Below are positions 25,223 to 33,523 of a stretch of 64,000 bases of DNA, piece by piece. The position numbers and the translations under genes were made by a program. A model generated the notes under the pieces. That model worked only from the letters and a program-made list of their open reading frames with translations, was not told the DNA's origin and searched no databases. The stretch's first letter is position 1. Every line of letters begins with the position of its first letter. Origin of the DNA: UBA7330 sp965243485 (GTDB taxonomy: Bacteria > Bacteroidota > Bacteroidia > Cytophagales > Cyclobacteriaceae); NCBI GenBank assembly GCA_965243485.1, contig CBDEVP010000001.1, positions 1,116,001 through 1,180,000 of the forward strand, given 5' to 3'.

Positions 25223-26284
25223 TCAATCCATAATATATGGATAATCTTCTTGCACGTACACGTCTTTGTATGCCTCCTCTGCAGCCGGCCAATCTGAATT
25301 TTCTGAAAATTCAACGGCTTCAGCCACAATATCTTTGGCCTTTTGATCTATTTTTTTCAATTCATCTTCCGACGCAAACTTGTATTTCAGGATAGATGCC
25401 CTGACTTGCTCAATCGGATCTTTTGCTTTGTACTCCTCTACTTCTTCTCTGGTTCGGTATTTGGCCGGATCTGACATGGAGTGACCTTTGTATCTATAAG
25501 TCCTGAATTCCAATAATGTCGGGCCATCACCTTTTCGGGCTCTTTCTGCAGCTTCAGCCACTGCGTGATGAACTTCCTCTACTGACATGGCATCAACAGC
25601 CTTTGAAGGGATATCGTAGGCATCCCCAAGGGTGTAAAGCTCCGTAACATTGGAGGTTCTCTTTACTGATGTCCCCATGGCATATCCATTGTTTTCAATC
25701 ACAAATATGGTGGGGACTTTCAGTGTCATGGCCAGGTTCAGGGATTCATGGAAGGCACCCTGTCTTACAGCCCCATCTCCCATAAAGCACATGCAGAGAT
25801 TGTCAGTCTTACTATATTTTTCGGCAAAGCCGATTCCAACTCCGAGTGGGATCTGCCCCCCGACAATCCCATGTCCGCCAAAAAATCCTTTTTCCTTGTC
25901 AAACATGTGCATGGATCCTCCTTTTCCTTTAGAAATACCTGTGGCCTTACCATACAATTCAGCCATGATCGCTTTAGGATCAGAGCCCAATGCAATAGGA
26001 TGGGCATGGTCGCGGTAAGCTGTGATGTATTTATCCCCTTCTTTTAATGCAGAGACGCTTCCAGCGATACAAGCTTCCTGTCCAATATATAAATGACAGA
26101 ATCCCCTGATCTTTTGTTGACCATAAAGCTGGCCTGCTTTTTCCTCAAACCTACGCATCAGAGACATGGACTCGAACCAGGTAAGATAAGTCTCTTTACT
26201 GAAAGGAGCCTTTCCTGATGATTTGGAGGAAGTTTTGGAGGATTTACTGCTCGATTTTGATTTTGATTTTGTCTGTTGAGCCAT
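25223..26284 (-). CDS. pdhA: pyruvate dehydrogenase E1 component, alpha subunit
   Basis: Thiamine-diphosphate-dependent alpha subunit that decarboxylates pyruvate in the pyruvate dehydrogenase complex. The TPP motif runs from CMGDGAVRQGAFHESLNLA to IENNGYAMGT. GQEACIAG and the phosphorylation-loop-like YRYKGHSMSDPAKYR also fit. It has 353 residues, of which about 26 at the N-terminus are an unusual Lys/Ser-rich low-complexity tail. E1 beta and E2/E3 are not adjacent. A good promoter match lies 57-87 bp upstream, shared with the divergent recF intergenic region. Confidence 0.93.
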   Translation of the reverse strand: MAQQTKSKSKSSSKSSKTSSKSSGKAPFSKETYLTWFESMSLMRRFEEKAGQLYGQQKIRGFCHLYIGQEACIAGSVSALKEGDKYITAYRDHAHPIALGSDPKAIMAELYGKATGISKGKGGSMHMFDKEKGFFGGHGIVGGQIPLGVGIGFAEKYSKTDNLCMCFMGDGAVRQGAFHESLNLAMTLKVPTIFVIENNGYAMGTSVKRTSNVTELYTLGDAYDIPSKAVDAMSVEEVHHAVAEAAERARKGDGPTLLEFRTYRYKGHSMSDPAKYRTREEVEEYKAKDPIEQVRASILKYKFASEDELKKIDQKAKDIVAEAVEFSENSDWPAAEEAYKDVYVQEDYPYIMD

Positions 26285-26340
26285 AACGATTGCTTCAGTT
26301 CAATGTGCTTAATATTGCGTAGGTTAATCCATCGGCCCTG

Positions 26341-26371
26341 CGAAATTAAACTAAAAGGTGCGGTGATCAAA
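26341..26371 (-). promoter_or_regulatory. pdhA promoter, TTTG-N19-TAATTTCG
   Basis: On the minus strand TTTG (26368-26371), 19 bp, then TAATTTCG (26341-26348), one mismatch from TAnnTTTG. It predicts a leader of about 50 nt for pdhA. The -33 end lies 5 bp from the ATG of the divergent recF. Confidence 0.5.
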
Positions 26372-26376
26372 AATAT

Positions 26377-27468
26377 ATGGTTCTCAGGACACTAAAACTT
26401 GCGAATTTCAAGAATTATCAGGAGCAAATTTTCCATTTCAGAGAGGGCATCAACTGCATTCTGGGTCTGAATGGCATGGGGAAAACGAATTTACTGGATG
26501 CCATCCACTACTTATCCATGACAAGGAGCAGTCTGACAAATGTTGATCAGGAAAACATTCTATTTGGTGAAAACTATTTTTCGGTCATCGGTGAATTCAA
26601 CGAGAAACTTACCATCAATTGCTATTTTGAGACAGGTAAGAAGAAAATCTTTAAGATCAATGGGAGCGAACCTGAGAGATTAAGTCAGCATATAGGGACT
26701 ATTCCCTGTGTGCTCACCACACCCAATGATACGGAAATTATCAAAGAGGGGAGTGAGGTGAGAAGAAAACTGTTTGACCGGGTGATTTCTCAATATGACA
26801 GGCTCTACCTGGATTACCTGATCACCTGCAGGAAATTGTTAAGTCAAAGAAATAGCTTTCTGAAACAGAATGAAGGCAGCCTCAAATACAACAAAAATCT
26901 CCTCCAAACCTACGATGAACAGCTTTTACCTCTTTTCATAGAGATATCCAGTCGCCGACAGTCGTTTTTTAGTGAATTTGCATCTTTCTTCACCAAAAAT
27001 TATCAGGAACTCTTTAAGGTTGCTGAAAAACCCTCGATCCACTACAGGACAAAATGCCTGAGCGAAGACTTCAGAGAACAGTATTTTGCGGCTATTAAGA
27101 AGGACATCTTGCTGGAAAGAACTTCCATGGGGAGTCACAAGGATGATTTCATTTTCTTACTGGATGGAAAACCTACCAAAAAATTTGGGTCCCAGGGACA
27201 GCAAAAATCACTCATCATTGCGTTGAAACTTTCCGAATTTGACTTTTTGAGATCAAAGAAAGATGAAGTCCCTTTATTACTTTTGGATGATATTTTTGAT
27301 AAGCTAGACGACCACAGGATCAGCCACCTGGTGGAATTACTCACTGACAGTGAGCGCTTCTCGCAGATTTTTATCACTGATGCCAGAAAGGAAAGGGCCA
27401 GGAGTTATTTCAGCAACATCAAAAAAGTAACATTCTTTGAAATAAAAAATGGACATCTGAATGAGTAA
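26377..27468 (+). CDS. recF: DNA replication and repair protein RecF
   Basis: SMC-like ATPase that works with RecO and RecR to load RecA at gaps. Walker A is GLNGMGKTN (about 30-38), the ABC signature region is FGSQGQQKSLIIALKLSEF, and Walker B is LLLLDDIFDKLD followed by ITDARKER. The 363-residue length is typical. It overlaps the DUF721 gene by 8 bp; a recF-DUF721 pair is common in Bacteroidota. dnaA and dnaN are not present in this window. Confidence 0.96.
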   Translation: MVLRTLKLANFKNYQEQIFHFREGINCILGLNGMGKTNLLDAIHYLSMTRSSLTNVDQENILFGENYFSVIGEFNEKLTINCYFETGKKKIFKINGSEPERLSQHIGTIPCVLTTPNDTEIIKEGSEVRRKLFDRVISQYDRLYLDYLITCRKLLSQRNSFLKQNEGSLKYNKNLLQTYDEQLLPLFIEISSRRQSFFSEFASFFTKNYQELFKVAEKPSIHYRTKCLSEDFREQYFAAIKKDILLERTSMGSHKDDFIFLLDGKPTKKFGSQGQQKSLIIALKLSEFDFLRSKKDEVPLLLLDDIFDKLDDHRISHLVELLTDSERFSQIFITDARKERARSYFSNIKKVTFFEIKNGHLNE

Positions 27469-27751
27469 AGACAACACCACTTCTTTTTCCAATGCACTTA
27501 AAAACTTTTTAAAATCCGAGAATTTGCAGCAGACGTGGGATGAGAAGAAACTGATCCAATCCTGGCAAAAAGTGATGGGCAAACCGATTGCTTCCAGAAC
27601 CACAAGAATCCGAATTGATCAGGGTAAAATGTTTGTCTATTTGAGCTCCGCACCCCTGAAACAGGAGCTTACCAACAATAAAGAAAAAGTGCTTGAGCGC
27701 CTTGAAGAAGAAATCGGATACAGGCTAGTCTCCGATATCAGGTTTATGTGA
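27461..27751 (+). CDS. DUF721 (DciA-like) protein
   Basis: A 96-residue protein of the DUF721 family: FLKSENLQQTWDEKKLIQSWQKVMGKPIASRT, then a KH-like second half (MFVYLSSAPLKQELTNNKEKVLERL). DUF721 includes DciA, the ancestral loader of the replicative helicase DnaB, so a role in replication is likely. It is translationally coupled to recF and converges with a barrel-protein gene 1 bp away. Confidence 0.85.
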   Translation: MSKDNTTSFSNALKNFLKSENLQQTWDEKKLIQSWQKVMGKPIASRTTRIRIDQGKMFVYLSSAPLKQELTNNKEKVLERLEEEIGYRLVSDIRFM

Positions 27752-27752
27752 G

Positions 27753-28430
27753 CTATTCTTCCTTTCCAAAAGGTAAAACCCACCGGACATAGTAGTCAAA
27801 TCCGACAGTGGAATCATTTTCATTCTTCCCAAAACCAGGAAGATCATAGGGAATGAGCATACCAACCCCATTATTGCTTTTGTAAACCTTATAGCGGACC
27901 AGGTAGCCAAAATATATCTGCTTATAGACCCGGACATTTAATCCCAGGGTAAGCTCCAGCCATCCGGACTTCACAGCACTGTTGGACTGGTCTAGTGTGA
28001 CCGGACCGAAACCAAAATCATCTGAGATTTGCATCTGATCACTGAATCTGCTTCTCGCATATCTCAAACCAAGTGTGAGGCCATTGGCATCTGATCTGTT
28101 CTTCAATACATTGGTCTCAATACCAATTCGATAAAATGTGCCTTCATTAGTATAATTGTAAGAATCGCCTTCTCTTATGGTTTTCTGTGCTCCGAAATCC
28201 ACAAAAAGCAAATTATTGGCAAAATCAATGCCTACCTGGCCATTTTGCGAGGTGATCCCATTGAAGAAGGTAGTATTTATTAGTGGAATGACATTGTATC
28301 CAAACTGGATCATGGTTGGCATGTAATCCTCAAAAGTCTTTTTTGAGGTGCTTAACGTGTCTGCACTTTGCTGGGCTTTTAACCCACCCCATGCCAAAAT
28401 CATCACAAGACTAAAAATAAACCTCGACAT
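27753..28430 (-). CDS. outer-membrane beta-barrel protein, unnamed family
   Basis: About 225 residues with a signal peptide (from ATG 28430: MSRFIFSLVMILAWGGLKAQ) and alternating strands ending in an aromatic-rich segment (VGFDYYVRWVLPF), as in small outer-membrane barrels. DUF6048-like by neighbourhood and size, but not recognised with confidence. A start 5 codons upstream at 28445 is possible. It overlaps the upstream lipoprotein gene by about 20 bp, suggesting that the two are a functional pair. Confidence 0.65.
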   Translation of the reverse strand: MSRFIFSLVMILAWGGLKAQQSADTLSTSKKTFEDYMPTMIQFGYNVIPLINTTFFNGITSQNGQVGIDFANNLLFVDFGAQKTIREGDSYNYTNEGTFYRIGIETNVLKNRSDANGLTLGLRYARSRFSDQMQISDDFGFGPVTLDQSNSAVKSGWLELTLGLNVRVYKQIYFGYLVRYKVYKSNNGVGMLIPYDLPGFGKNENDSTVGFDYYVRWVLPFGKEE

Positions 28431-28860
28431 TGGTGAGTTCTTCACGGTTGAGTATGGGATTGATGACTATCACAGAATCAAAGGCGATGGATGAACCGCT
28501 CAAATCGAAAAACTTAACAGAAGGATCGCAATCCACATCAAATACTGAGAATTCTCTCCGATAGCTGAATGACAGATCAAAAACTCCGGAATCAGTTTCA
28601 AACAAAAAGTCCGTTGCATCTGCTTCAGGATTTAGCGGAAGAAACATGGCCCGCAATAACGTGTCGCTATCGGGATATATAAGGTATGGGGACTGCGGAC
28701 TGGTGATCCGGTCAAAAATCAAAGTATCAATGGGCAATTCGTTAGAATACCTGTAAAACTCCACTAAGGCCAGTCTCCTGTTATCATCCAGACCACAATC
28801 CTTTACCTCATTGCACCCGGCAATAAAAAAACATATGATCATGATCTTCCTGTAGTCCAT
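28411..28860 (-). CDS. hypothetical lipoprotein
   Basis: About 149 residues from ATG 28860 with a short signal peptide and lipobox (IICFFIAGC). The rest is beta-rich with no known motif. Its 3' end overlaps the barrel gene, and its start region is divergent from rimO. It resembles the small lipoproteins paired with DUF6048-type barrels in Bacteroidota, but this is a guess from context. Confidence 0.65.
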   Translation of the reverse strand: MDYRKIMIICFFIAGCNEVKDCGLDDNRRLALVEFYRYSNELPIDTLIFDRITSPQSPYLIYPDSDTLLRAMFLPLNPEADATDFLFETDSGVFDLSFSYRREFSVFDVDCDPSVKFFDLSGSSIAFDSVIVINPILNREELTNVEVYF

Positions 28861-28927
28861 TTCAAAATGCGGCACAAAGGTATAATAACCATAGTTGCCC
28901 TGAACTTATTGTGGGATCCAATTTGTT

Positions 28928-28935
28928 TAGCTTTG
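28928..28935 (+). promoter_or_regulatory. -7 promoter element of rimO
   Basis: TAGCTTTG matches TAnnTTTG exactly, 18 bp before the chosen GTG start at 28954. The nearest TTG upstream (28909-28911) is at 16 bp instead of 19. Its position argues against translation starting at the far-upstream in-frame ATG. Confidence 0.5.
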
Positions 28936-28953
28936 CAAATTCAATTTTTCTCC

Positions 28954-30264
28954 GTGAAAACAAAAGCAAGAAAGGATAAGGTAAATATTGTCACCCTCGG
29001 GTGTTCTAAAAACATTGTGGACTCAGAGGTCCTGCTCACCCAGCTTAGGGGCAATAAAATTGAAGCAACACATGAATCTGAGCAGGACGATGCCAACATT
29101 GTGGTGATCAACACCTGCGGATTCATCGACAATGCAAAACAGGAATCCATTGATACCATTTTGAGATATGTCGATGCCAAAGAGGAAGGCCTGGTCGAGA
29201 AAGTTTATGTAACGGGCTGCCTATCTCAACGATATCGGGAGGACCTTAAAACTGAAATCACTGGTGTTGACGATTGGTTTGGCACCATGGAGCTTTCACT
29301 GTTGCTCAAAAGGCTCAATGCCAATTACAGACACGAATTAATTGGAGAACGAGTCCTTACCACAAGCTCTCACTACGCCTACCTAAAGATCTCCGAAGGT
29401 TGTGACAGACCCTGTAGCTTTTGCGCCATACCGATCATGCGTGGAAAGCATGTATCAAAGCCGATGGAGCAGATCATCGAAGAAGCCCGAAACCTGGTCC
29501 GAAATGGCACCAGGGAAATTCTGCTGATTGCCCAGGATTCCACTTATTACGGCCTTGACCTCTACAAAAAAAGATCGCTGGCTCAGTTGCTTGATCAATT
29601 ATCTCAGGTAGAGGGGCTGGAATGGATCCGCTTACATTATGCATTCCCCACAGGATTTCCTGAAGATGTGCTCACAGTAATGGCAGAGCGCGAAAATATT
29701 TGCAACTATCTGGATATTCCTCTACAGCACGGGTCTACCAGGATGCTTTCCATCATGCGCCGGGGCACAACACGTGAAAAAACAGAAGAACTTTTACATA
29801 ATATCCGCTCTAAAGTGCCGGGTATTGCTATCAGGACCACCATGATAGCAGGACATCCGGGGGAGGGTGAAAAAGAGTTTGAAGAGATGATGGATTTTAT
29901 TGAGCGATCCAGGTTTGAGCGGCTTGGTGTATTTACTTACTCTCATGAGGAACATACACATGCATTTAGCCTGAAGGACGATGTACCCCAAAAAATCAAA
30001 CAGGAACGTGCCGATCGCGTTATGGAATTACAGGAAAACATTTCGGATGAAATCAACCAGGAAAAGGTTGGTCAGACCCTAAAAGTATTGATCGATCGAC
30101 TGGAGGGAGAAAACTTTATTGGAAGGACAGAGTTTGATTCTCCTGAGGTAGACAATGAAGTGCTGGTCAACGCTGAAAATAATTATCTTCGAATCGGAGA
30201 TTTTTCAAAGATCAGGATCACAGATGCCTCAGCTTTCGATCTTTATGGTGAAGCTGTCCATTAA
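28954..30264 (+). CDS. rimO: ribosomal protein S12 methylthiotransferase
   Basis: RimO adds a methylthio group to an aspartate of ribosomal protein S12. Three parts are visible. The N-terminal UPF0004 domain has TLGCSKNIVDSEVL, NTCGFI and VTGCLSQRY, whose cysteines hold the second cluster. The radical SAM domain has CDRPCSFCAIP (CxxxCxxC). A C-terminal TRAM domain starts near VGQTLKVLIDRLEG. The frame is open from 28867, but those extra 29 codons overlap the divergent lipoprotein gene and the promoter box, so GTG 28954 is preferred. Confidence 0.93.
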   Translation: MKTKARKDKVNIVTLGCSKNIVDSEVLLTQLRGNKIEATHESEQDDANIVVINTCGFIDNAKQESIDTILRYVDAKEEGLVEKVYVTGCLSQRYREDLKTEITGVDDWFGTMELSLLLKRLNANYRHELIGERVLTTSSHYAYLKISEGCDRPCSFCAIPIMRGKHVSKPMEQIIEEARNLVRNGTREILLIAQDSTYYGLDLYKKRSLAQLLDQLSQVEGLEWIRLHYAFPTGFPEDVLTVMAERENICNYLDIPLQHGSTRMLSIMRRGTTREKTEELLHNIRSKVPGIAIRTTMIAGHPGEGEKEFEEMMDFIERSRFERLGVFTYSHEEHTHAFSLKDDVPQKIKQERADRVMELQENISDEINQEKVGQTLKVLIDRLEGENFIGRTEFDSPEVDNEVLVNAENNYLRIGDFSKIRITDASAFDLYGEAVH

Positions 30265-30293
30265 ATTAACCGCAAACGACACCAACACGTCAA

Positions 30294-31853
30294 ATGATCT
30301 TAGAAAATATTGACCTGGAGGAAACCCATTGTTTCTCTCCGCTTTTTCTTGATTACCTTAAACAAAAAGATGTTTTAAAGGACTTCTATGGCACTTTCCC
30401 TGCTATTGAAAATTTTGAAATTCTAATCAATAATCGAAGTTTTTCAGAAGATCAAAGAGGTGTCACTACCAAAGTGCTGGTGGAGCAGTATGGCCCTTTG
30501 AAGACCACAGAGGCTGTAGACTTCAATATTCACTCAATCAATCATGAGCGGACATTTACAATCACTACAGGACATCAGATCAATATTTTTTCAGGACCGC
30601 TTTATTTTATCTATAAAATCGTCAGCACGATCAATGTCTGTAAAGCTTTAAAAGAAAAGTATCCGGATTATCACTTCGTGCCTGTCTACTGGATGGCCTC
30701 TGAAGACCATGACTTCGCTGAGATCAATCATTTCCACCTTTTTGGGAAGAAATATGAGTGGCAAACAGACCAGAAAGGGCCCGTCGGCAGGTTTAAACCG
30801 CATTCATTAAACACGGTTTTCCACGAACTACCCGAATCTGTAGAACTTTTTGAGCAGGCTTACCTCGATTTTTCTACACTGGCAGAAGCCACCCGGTTCT
30901 ATGTAAATGAACTGTTTGGTGATCAGGGACTGGTGGTGGTAGATGCAGATCATCCTTCATTAAAAGCACAATTTGCTCCATTCATCAAGAAAGAGATTTT
31001 TGAGAGCATTGCAAACCCACTGGTGGAAACCGCATCAAACAAGCTAAGCGGGCATGGGTATAAATCCCAGGCTTTCTCCAGAGAGATCAATTTTTTCTAC
31101 ATGGAGGATGAAATCCGGGAAAGAATTGTAAGGGAAGACAATGGCTTTAAAGTCCTGAACACAGAGCTTTTCTTTTCCGATGAAGAAATGAATGATCTGA
31201 TTGATGAAAAACCTGAAAATTTCAGCCCAAACGTGATCATGCGGCCGGTATACCAGGAAGTTATTCTACCCAACCTGGCATACATCGGAGGTCCTGCTGA
31301 GATCAGCTACTGGTTGCAGCTTCGGGAAGTATTTAATGCCTTTGAGGTCTTTTTCCCTGCTCTGATACCAAGAGATTTTGCCCTGATCATCAACAAGGGT
31401 AATGCAAAGAAATTCAGAAAACTTAACCTGAAGCCGGAGGCACTATTTGATGAGGTGGACCAGATCAAAACCTCGTTTCTGGCCAATGTTGGAAATAACG
31501 AATTTGACCTGAGCACTGAAAAGAAGGAAATGGCAAAGCTTTTTGAAAAAATCAAAAGCAAAGCCACAGGGGTAGATAAGTCGCTATCAGGATTTATCGG
31601 AGCAGAAGCTTCCAAAGGATTCAAGATCATCGAAGAAATTGGAAAGAAGATCAAGAAGTCTGAGGAGAAAAACAATGAAATTGTTATTTCCCAGATCGAT
31701 AATCTAAAGGAAAAGCTTTTCCCGGATGGTAAGCTCCAGGAAAGACATGACAACTTCCTGAATTTTTATCTTAATCATCCCGATTTCCTAAAAATGCTGC
31801 TTGAAAAATTCAGGGCCTTTGATTTTAGGTTCAAAATCCTGCTTGATGAATGA
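30294..31853 (+). CDS. bshC: bacillithiol biosynthesis cysteine-adding enzyme BshC
   Basis: BshC is thought to add cysteine to glucosaminyl-malate in the last step of bacillithiol synthesis. The 519-residue length and the family motifs fit: TGHQINIFSGPLYFIYKIV, PVYWMASEDHDFAEINHF, LVVVDADHPSLK and YIGGPAEISYWLQLREVF, plus a C-terminal coiled-coil region (about 395-470). It overlaps the cyclo-ligase gene by 8 bp and is separated from ypdA by that single gene, so thiol synthesis and recycling are neighbours here. bshA and bshB are not in the window. Confidence 0.93.
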   Translation: MILENIDLEETHCFSPLFLDYLKQKDVLKDFYGTFPAIENFEILINNRSFSEDQRGVTTKVLVEQYGPLKTTEAVDFNIHSINHERTFTITTGHQINIFSGPLYFIYKIVSTINVCKALKEKYPDYHFVPVYWMASEDHDFAEINHFHLFGKKYEWQTDQKGPVGRFKPHSLNTVFHELPESVELFEQAYLDFSTLAEATRFYVNELFGDQGLVVVDADHPSLKAQFAPFIKKEIFESIANPLVETASNKLSGHGYKSQAFSREINFFYMEDEIRERIVREDNGFKVLNTELFFSDEEMNDLIDEKPENFSPNVIMRPVYQEVILPNLAYIGGPAEISYWLQLREVFNAFEVFFPALIPRDFALIINKGNAKKFRKLNLKPEALFDEVDQIKTSFLANVGNNEFDLSTEKKEMAKLFEKIKSKATGVDKSLSGFIGAEASKGFKIIEEIGKKIKKSEEKNNEIVISQIDNLKEKLFPDGKLQERHDNFLNFYLNHPDFLKMLLEKFRAFDFRFKILLDE

Positions 31854-32424
31854 TCATCAAATCAAAAATATTCTACGGAGACAAATTCTAGCTGCACGAA
31901 AGGTCCTTGCTGAAGATGTTTGGAAAGACCGCAATAAACTGCTTCAACCCACGGTAGTTGATTTTGTGGTTAGATCATCTGCGAATGTCATTCATTCTTT
32001 TCTTCCCATAGAGCGAAACAAGGAAGTGGACACATGGCCCATCGTGAAAGAAATGATCCGACTGGAAAAAAAAGTTGTTGTTTCCGTGACGAATCTTGAG
32101 CAGGAGAAGATGTACCATTACTATTATCATTCCGGATTAAAATTTAAGCTCAACAAACTCAGGATCCCGGAACCTATGAATGCTGAAGCTGCAAATGTAA
32201 GCACCATAGATCTGATCCTTATCCCCTTGCTGGCGGCGGATAAATCCGGCAACCGCATTGGATACGGAAAGGGATATTACGACAGGCTTCTGAGTGAATT
32301 GCCCAAAGTGAAAAAAGTAGGCCTGGCACTTGGTCCCCTGTTCGACGCCTTTAACTTCGCTGAATCTCATGATATCCGGCTGGATCATTGTATCACACCT
32401 TTTGAAACCTATTCGTATTTATGA
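31846..32424 (+). CDS. 5-formyltetrahydrofolate cyclo-ligase
   Basis: Converts 5-formyl-THF to 5,10-methenyl-THF with ATP, salvaging folate. From ATG 31846 it has 192 residues. Family features are the N-terminal basic motif LRRQILAARK, the middle VIHSFLPIERNKEVDTWPI, and the ligase signature IPLLAADKSGNRIGYGKGYYDRLL. The frame remains open 15 codons upstream inside bshC. Overlaps with bshC (8 bp) and ypdA (4 bp) show translational coupling. Confidence 0.93.
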   Translation: MNDHQIKNILRRQILAARKVLAEDVWKDRNKLLQPTVVDFVVRSSANVIHSFLPIERNKEVDTWPIVKEMIRLEKKVVVSVTNLEQEKMYHYYYHSGLKFKLNKLRIPEPMNAEAANVSTIDLILIPLLAADKSGNRIGYGKGYYDRLLSELPKVKKVGLALGPLFDAFNFAESHDIRLDHCITPFETYSYL

Positions 32425-33392
32425 CTCAAAAGACAGACCTACTGATAATTGGAGCGGGACCTATCGGCCTGGCATGTGGTATCGAAGCTTCAAAAGCGGG
32501 GCTTTCCCATATCATCGTGGATAAAGGATGTCTGGTTAATTCGATATACAATTATCCCAGAAACATGACCTTCTTTTCTACCTCTGACCGCTTGGAGATC
32601 GGAGAAGTTCCATTCATTTCACACAACCCAAAACCAGTTCGATCCGAAGCCCTCGAATATTACCGGCGGGTGGCATCTTCCTGGAAACTGAATGTCAGGC
32701 TCTATGAAAAGGTTCTTCAGGTTGCAGAAAAAAATGAGGGATTCCAGGTAAAAACCTCAAAAGAGCTCTATGAGGCTAAGCATATCATCATTGCCACCGG
32801 CTTCTATGATCTGCCATTTATGTTGGGGGTTCCGGGGGAAGAACTACCAAAGGTCCGGCATTATTATGATGAGCCACATCCATATTATGCTATGAAGGTC
32901 ATAGTCGTTGGAGCGGCTAATTCTGCTGTGGACGTGGCTTTGGAAACCTACAGGAAAGGAGCCGAGGAGGTGACCATGGTGATACGCGAACCGGAGATCC
33001 ATTCCCGGGTGAAATACTGGGTGAGGCCGGATATTGACAACAGGATCAAAGAAGGCTCCATCAAAGCTTATTTCAATTCAGAGATCAGGCGTATTAATGA
33101 GTTGACCGTGGATATTGAAACACCTGAAGGCCCAATGACTCTGGAAAATGACTTTATTTTGGCCATGACCGGTTATCAGCCTGATTTTTCCTTTCTGAAA
33201 ACTGTAGGAATTAACATCGGAGACGATGAATTTAAAACACCCGAATACCATCCTGAAACAATGGAGACCAATGTGAAAAATATCTTCCTCGCCGGGGTGA
33301 TCTGCGGAGGGTTGAAAACCAATATTTGGTTCATTGAAAATTCGCGTGTTCACGCCGAGATCATCCTAAAGGAAATCAAAAAAAGACATTGA
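32421..33392 (+). CDS. ypdA: YpdA-family bacillithiol disulfide reductase
   Basis: FAD- and NADPH-dependent flavoprotein of 323 residues. The FAD Rossmann motif is LIIGAGPIGLACGIEASKAGL (first 30 residues). The second nucleotide motif is VIVVGAANSAVDVALETY, where the usual GGGNSA reads GAANSA. YPRNMTFFSTSDRLEIG and the C-terminal IFLAGVICGG are typical of YpdA. YpdA reduces bacillithiol disulfide in Firmicutes. No redox-active CxxC is seen, as expected for this family. Confidence 0.88.
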   Translation: MTQKTDLLIIGAGPIGLACGIEASKAGLSHIIVDKGCLVNSIYNYPRNMTFFSTSDRLEIGEVPFISHNPKPVRSEALEYYRRVASSWKLNVRLYEKVLQVAEKNEGFQVKTSKELYEAKHIIIATGFYDLPFMLGVPGEELPKVRHYYDEPHPYYAMKVIVVGAANSAVDVALETYRKGAEEVTMVIREPEIHSRVKYWVRPDIDNRIKEGSIKAYFNSEIRRINELTVDIETPEGPMTLENDFILAMTGYQPDFSFLKTVGINIGDDEFKTPEYHPETMETNVKNIFLAGVICGGLKTNIWFIENSRVHAEIILKEIKKRH

Positions 33393-33523
33393 TTTTTTGT
33401 GACCATTCAAAGATGAATTGAACCGTTTAAACAAATGAGCGACCCAACAGGTTGTTGCTTAGTAAAATTCCAAACCTTGACAGAAAGTCATCGTTTAAAA
33501 AATCTGGTCAAAAATTCTGAAAG
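33393..33523 (+). other. intergenic region before the TonB receptor
   Basis: 131 bp between ypdA and the receptor gene. I see no gene, terminator hairpin or consensus promoter in it. Confidence 0.4.
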
